Origin: DASYQV01 sp036005125
GTDB taxonomy: Bacteria > Acidobacteriota > Vicinamibacteria > Vicinamibacterales > UBA2999
DNA length: 16,290 nucleotides
Assembly: GCA_036005125.1 (NCBI GenBank)
Contig: DASYQV010000087.1
Coordinates: forward strand, 1-16,290
Reading direction: 5' to 3'
Both the position numbers and the translations under genes were made by a program. This document shows, piece by piece, positions 13,899 through 16,290 of the stretch. Numbering within the stretch: the first letter of the stretch is position 1; each line of letters opens with the position of its first letter. Under the pieces are notes generated by a model that did no database searches, was not told the DNA's origin, and was given only the letters and a program-made list of their open reading frames with translations.

Positions 13899-16154
13899 AT
13901 GCTGAACAAACCACTCCGCCCCTCGTCGGTTCTCCTGCGCGTGGCTGCGGTCGCGCTGGCGTTGCTAGGCGTCCTGACCGTGGCAGGCTCTTCGACGCTG
14001 CATGCGGCGTCGCTTGTTGGCACGGTGCAGGCCACGTTCGGCAGCTACGGGCAGTTGTATTGGATGGACGCGGACGGCAACCCGGTTCCTCCGGGCACGG
14101 AGGGGGCGCAGTGCGTCGGCACATGCCCTGGGGACCCGAATGCGGACCCGACGAACTTCCTGTCCCAGCTGCCGGGGCAGTTCGCGCTCCCCCACGACGT
14201 CGCGGTCGATTCGGTCACCGGCGATATCTTCGTGGCGGACAGCTACAACCATCGGATCCAGGTATTCGATCGCTGGTATCAGCCGTTGCCGGCGCGCACC
14301 TTTGGCGGTTTCGGCACCGCGACCGGTCGTCTCAACTTTCCTTATGGTGTCGCATTCGATGCGTTCAACCGCCGCGTGATCGTCGCGGACACGTTCAACA
14401 ACCGAATTCAGGCGTTCCAGCCCGACGGAACCCCCGCCAACGTGTTCGGCGGGACCAACGTGATCGCCGGATTTGAGTGGCCGATTGGTGTGTCGGTCGA
14501 CCCGTCGGGTCACATATTCGTTGCGAACGAGGGCCATCACCGGATCGATGTGTTCAGCGCCGACGGCTCGCCGCTGCGTACGATCGGTGCCGGTACTGCA
14601 GGGAATGCGGACGGCCAGTTCGACTGGCCCTGGTCTGTCGAAGCGACGGCGGACCGCGTGCTGGTTGCTGATCAGAATAACCACCGGATCCAGGTGTTCA
14701 CGAACGACGACAGTAATACGTTCCTCTTTCGCATCGGCCAATTCGACGATCCGCTGTTGAGGTGGCCGCTTGGCGTTTCCATCGGACCAACAGGACGGAT
14801 CTATATCACCGACACCGGCCACCATCAGGTCAAGGTGTTCTCCGCAACGGGCGAGCCGTTGTACTCGCTCGGCACATCAGGCCAGACGGGCGCCGACCCG
14901 GGCAGCTTCTACGGCCCCGTGGGCCTCACCGTCGATGGGAACGCCCGCATTTACATCGCCGATACGCAGAACAATCGCATTCAGGTGGTGGAAGAACCGG
15001 CCGGCGACGCGACGGCTCCGACAACCACCATCAACGTATCGGGGACTCCGGTCGGCGGCTGGTACCGAGGCGCCGCAACGGTCACGCTGAATGCGACGGA
15101 CAACGCCGGCGGCTCCGGGGTGAAGCACATCCGGTATCAGTACACGATCGGCGCGGCCGACGGCGTGAACGACGCGGACGCGACCGTGCCTGGTGGAACC
15201 GCCGTCTTTTCGGTCATGACGAATGGACCGCTGGTCGTCCGCTACTGGGCCGTCGATCGGCAGGGCAACGTCGAGCCCGCGCAGACGCGCACGATCAACT
15301 TCGACCAGCAGCCGCCCACGGTGGGCTTCGACGATCCGTTCCCGGCGCCAGACAGCAACGGGTGGTACAGAACGAACGTGACATTCCGTGCGAGGTTGAC
15401 GGATGGCGAATCCGGCATTCTCTCGGCGTCACAAGCGGGCGTCGGACCGATCGACCTGCTCAACCCGACTGTGGTCGTGACCGGCCAGGGCACGGCACTG
15501 ACGGGAACGGTGACCGCCTCCGATCGCGCTGGCTGGACCACCACAACGGTCACGCCCGCGGTGAACATCGATAAGACGGTGCCGGAGGCCTACAACCAGT
15601 TCTCGCGCACCCAACTCGATGTGCTCGTCTACGGCCGTGATGCGCTGTCGGGCGTTCCGGCCGGAGCCGTCACACCCACGGTGTACCCGATCCGCTGGGG
15701 CCGGCATCAGGAGCGCGAGCACGAGCATGACGACTGGTGCGACGAAGACGGCCGCGGGAGCGCACAGCTCCGGACGTATCGCGTGCAGGATCGCGCGGGC
15801 AACCAGGTGTCGCTCGTCGAGATGGTCAAGAAGGAAGGGAACGAGATAAAGGTGTATGTGATCGGGCTCCGCTACGAGGATGCGGATGGTCCGGGTCGCT
15901 TCATCCTCTTCCGGAATGCGCGCAAGTCGTTCGAATGGTCGGTCGACAGGAACGGGTCGCTGAAAAGCCTTGCGCAGATGATGGAGGTCGGCACCGACGG
16001 TGGCCGCGAGAGGGTCGAAGCCGACTACGACGCTAAGAAGAACCGGACGACGATCACGGGCAAGAAAGGCAGCAGCGAGCGGAAGGAAACCCGCGCGGGC
16101 CTCGTGCTGCTGCGGATGGCGACGGACAACGGGAAGATGGTGATCGAGTACTAA
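13899..16154 (+). CDS. Secreted NHL-repeat propeller with OmpL47/Ig-like domains
   Basis: 751 residues. A signal peptide (1-36) ends near LHA-A. Residues about 95-366 hold six NHL blades: motifs such as LPHDVAVDSVTGDIFVADSYNHRIQVF, FPYGVAFD and WPIGVSVDPSGHIFVAN, each ending in HRIQVF or a variant, give a closed six-bladed propeller. Residues 373-470 match an OmpL47-type beta-sandwich (GGWYRGAATVTLNATDNAGGSGVKHIRY, YWAVDRQGNVEP) and a second, weaker copy runs about 472-560. A Cys pair (C72, C76) lies before the propeller. Residues 601-620 are a His/Asp/Glu patch. The C-terminal 120 residues are charged and unrecognised; no sorting signal or membrane anchor is seen. It is probably a surface or extracellular binding protein. 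The ATG at 13899 fits the signal peptide, though no strong ribosome site precedes it. It diverges from the kinase pair. Confidence 0.88.
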   Translation: MLNKPLRPSSVLLRVAAVALALLGVLTVAGSSTLHAASLVGTVQATFGSYGQLYWMDADGNPVPPGTEGAQCVGTCPGDPNADPTNFLSQLPGQFALPHDVAVDSVTGDIFVADSYNHRIQVFDRWYQPLPARTFGGFGTATGRLNFPYGVAFDAFNRRVIVADTFNNRIQAFQPDGTPANVFGGTNVIAGFEWPIGVSVDPSGHIFVANEGHHRIDVFSADGSPLRTIGAGTAGNADGQFDWPWSVEATADRVLVADQNNHRIQVFTNDDSNTFLFRIGQFDDPLLRWPLGVSIGPTGRIYITDTGHHQVKVFSATGEPLYSLGTSGQTGADPGSFYGPVGLTVDGNARIYIADTQNNRIQVVEEPAGDATAPTTTINVSGTPVGGWYRGAATVTLNATDNAGGSGVKHIRYQYTIGAADGVNDADATVPGGTAVFSVMTNGPLVVRYWAVDRQGNVEPAQTRTINFDQQPPTVGFDDPFPAPDSNGWYRTNVTFRARLTDGESGILSASQAGVGPIDLLNPTVVVTGQGTALTGTVTASDRAGWTTTTVTPAVNIDKTVPEAYNQFSRTQLDVLVYGRDALSGVPAGAVTPTVYPIRWGRHQEREHEHDDWCDEDGRGSAQLRTYRVQDRAGNQVSLVEMVKKEGNEIKVYVIGLRYEDADGPGRFILFRNARKSFEWSVDRNGSLKSLAQMMEVGTDGGRERVEADYDAKKNRTTITGKKGSSERKETRAGLVLLRMATDNGKMVIEY

Positions 16155-16235
16155 CGAAGCTGCGCCTCAAACCGACGAGTAAGAGCATGGGGCTGCCCGA
16201 GGCTCACACGTCGGTTTGAGGCGCAGCTTCGTTAG
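16151..16235. terminator. Perfect 27-bp inverted repeat holding the NHL gene stop codon
   Basis: The arms at 16151-16177 (starting CTAACGAAGCTGCGCC) and 16209-16235 are exact reverse complements over 27 bp, separated by a 31-nt loop that can itself form a small GAGC/GCTC stem. The NHL stop TAA lies inside the left arm. By symmetry a TAA on the minus strand (16234-16232) lies in the right arm. No T-run follows on either side. A bidirectional terminator between convergent genes is the simplest view; a mobile or recombination site is possible. Confidence 0.6.
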
Positions 16236-16290
16236 AAATGTGGTGGCGTGCGGTTCGGGCGGTCCGGCCCGCCGTCTGGCGGCAGGAGCA
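16232..16290 (-). other. Possible 3' end of a convergent gene entering from the right
   Basis: One minus-strand frame from the right edge is open for 18 codons, is Pro-rich, and ends in TAA inside the inverted repeat (LLPPDGGP...TPPHF). At this length it cannot be told from chance. The other minus frames are also open across this stretch and stop within the inverted repeat. Confidence 0.2.

Noticed and set aside
13965..14825. 286-codon minus-strand open frame opposite the NHL gene
   Set aside because: It mirrors the NHL repeats, giving a repeated pattern by antisense reading only.
16151..16235. Canonical integron attC site
   Set aside because: The arms pair perfectly, whereas attC has unpaired extrahelical bases; the R' box reads GTTAGAA rather than GTTRRRY; the R-L spacer is too long.

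Overview
The window is high-GC bacterial chromosome with dense genes and short gaps. I infer Acidobacteriota, probably a Vicinamibacteria-like soil lineage. The inference rests on the TolB-like propeller protein at 5288-7048, which resembles the sensor half of acidobacterial Ser/Thr kinases, on the carboxypeptidase-regulatory-like and NHL/OmpL47-like secreted proteins, and on the period-7 intergenic repeats. No rRNA, tRNA, CRISPR array, transposase or phage gene is visible.

Layout. (1) 1-3067, minus strand: an FAD amine oxidase followed 47 nt later by sppA (signal peptide peptidase), which runs off the left edge. (2) 3233-7048, plus strand: a cytoplasmic FKBP prolyl isomerase, a roughly 300-nt block of inverted heptamer repeats, a RlmD-type 23S rRNA uracil methyltransferase whose only usable start codon (TTG) lies inside the last repeat array, and a membrane-anchored TolB/WD40-like propeller protein. 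(3) 7228-11570, plus strand: an exopolysaccharide-type operon made of a small secreted protein with a carboxypeptidase-regulatory-like fold, a Wzc-like tyrosine autokinase/chain-length regulator, and an O-antigen ligase/polymerase-like membrane protein that has no recognisable start codon. (4) 11657-13767, minus strand: an HPr-kinase-like protein overlapping a PF14907-type nucleotidyltransferase by 4 nt, with a possible 29-codon ORF joined to the kinase start as TAATG. (5) 13899-16154, plus strand: a secreted six-bladed NHL propeller with OmpL47/Ig-like repeats. It ends in a perfect 27-bp inverted repeat that contains its stop codon.

How the genes fit together. Block 3 is a surface-polysaccharide assembly core: chain-length control, tyrosine phosphorylation and polymerisation or ligation. 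The kinase/nucleotidyltransferase pair in block 4 belongs to families found next to exopolysaccharide/exosortase loci and in phosphorylated lasso-peptide loci, but no lasso cyclase or protease is in the window. The most unusual DNA-level feature is three period-7 repeat families placed exactly at gene boundaries. They supply the stop codons of three genes and the start codons of two.
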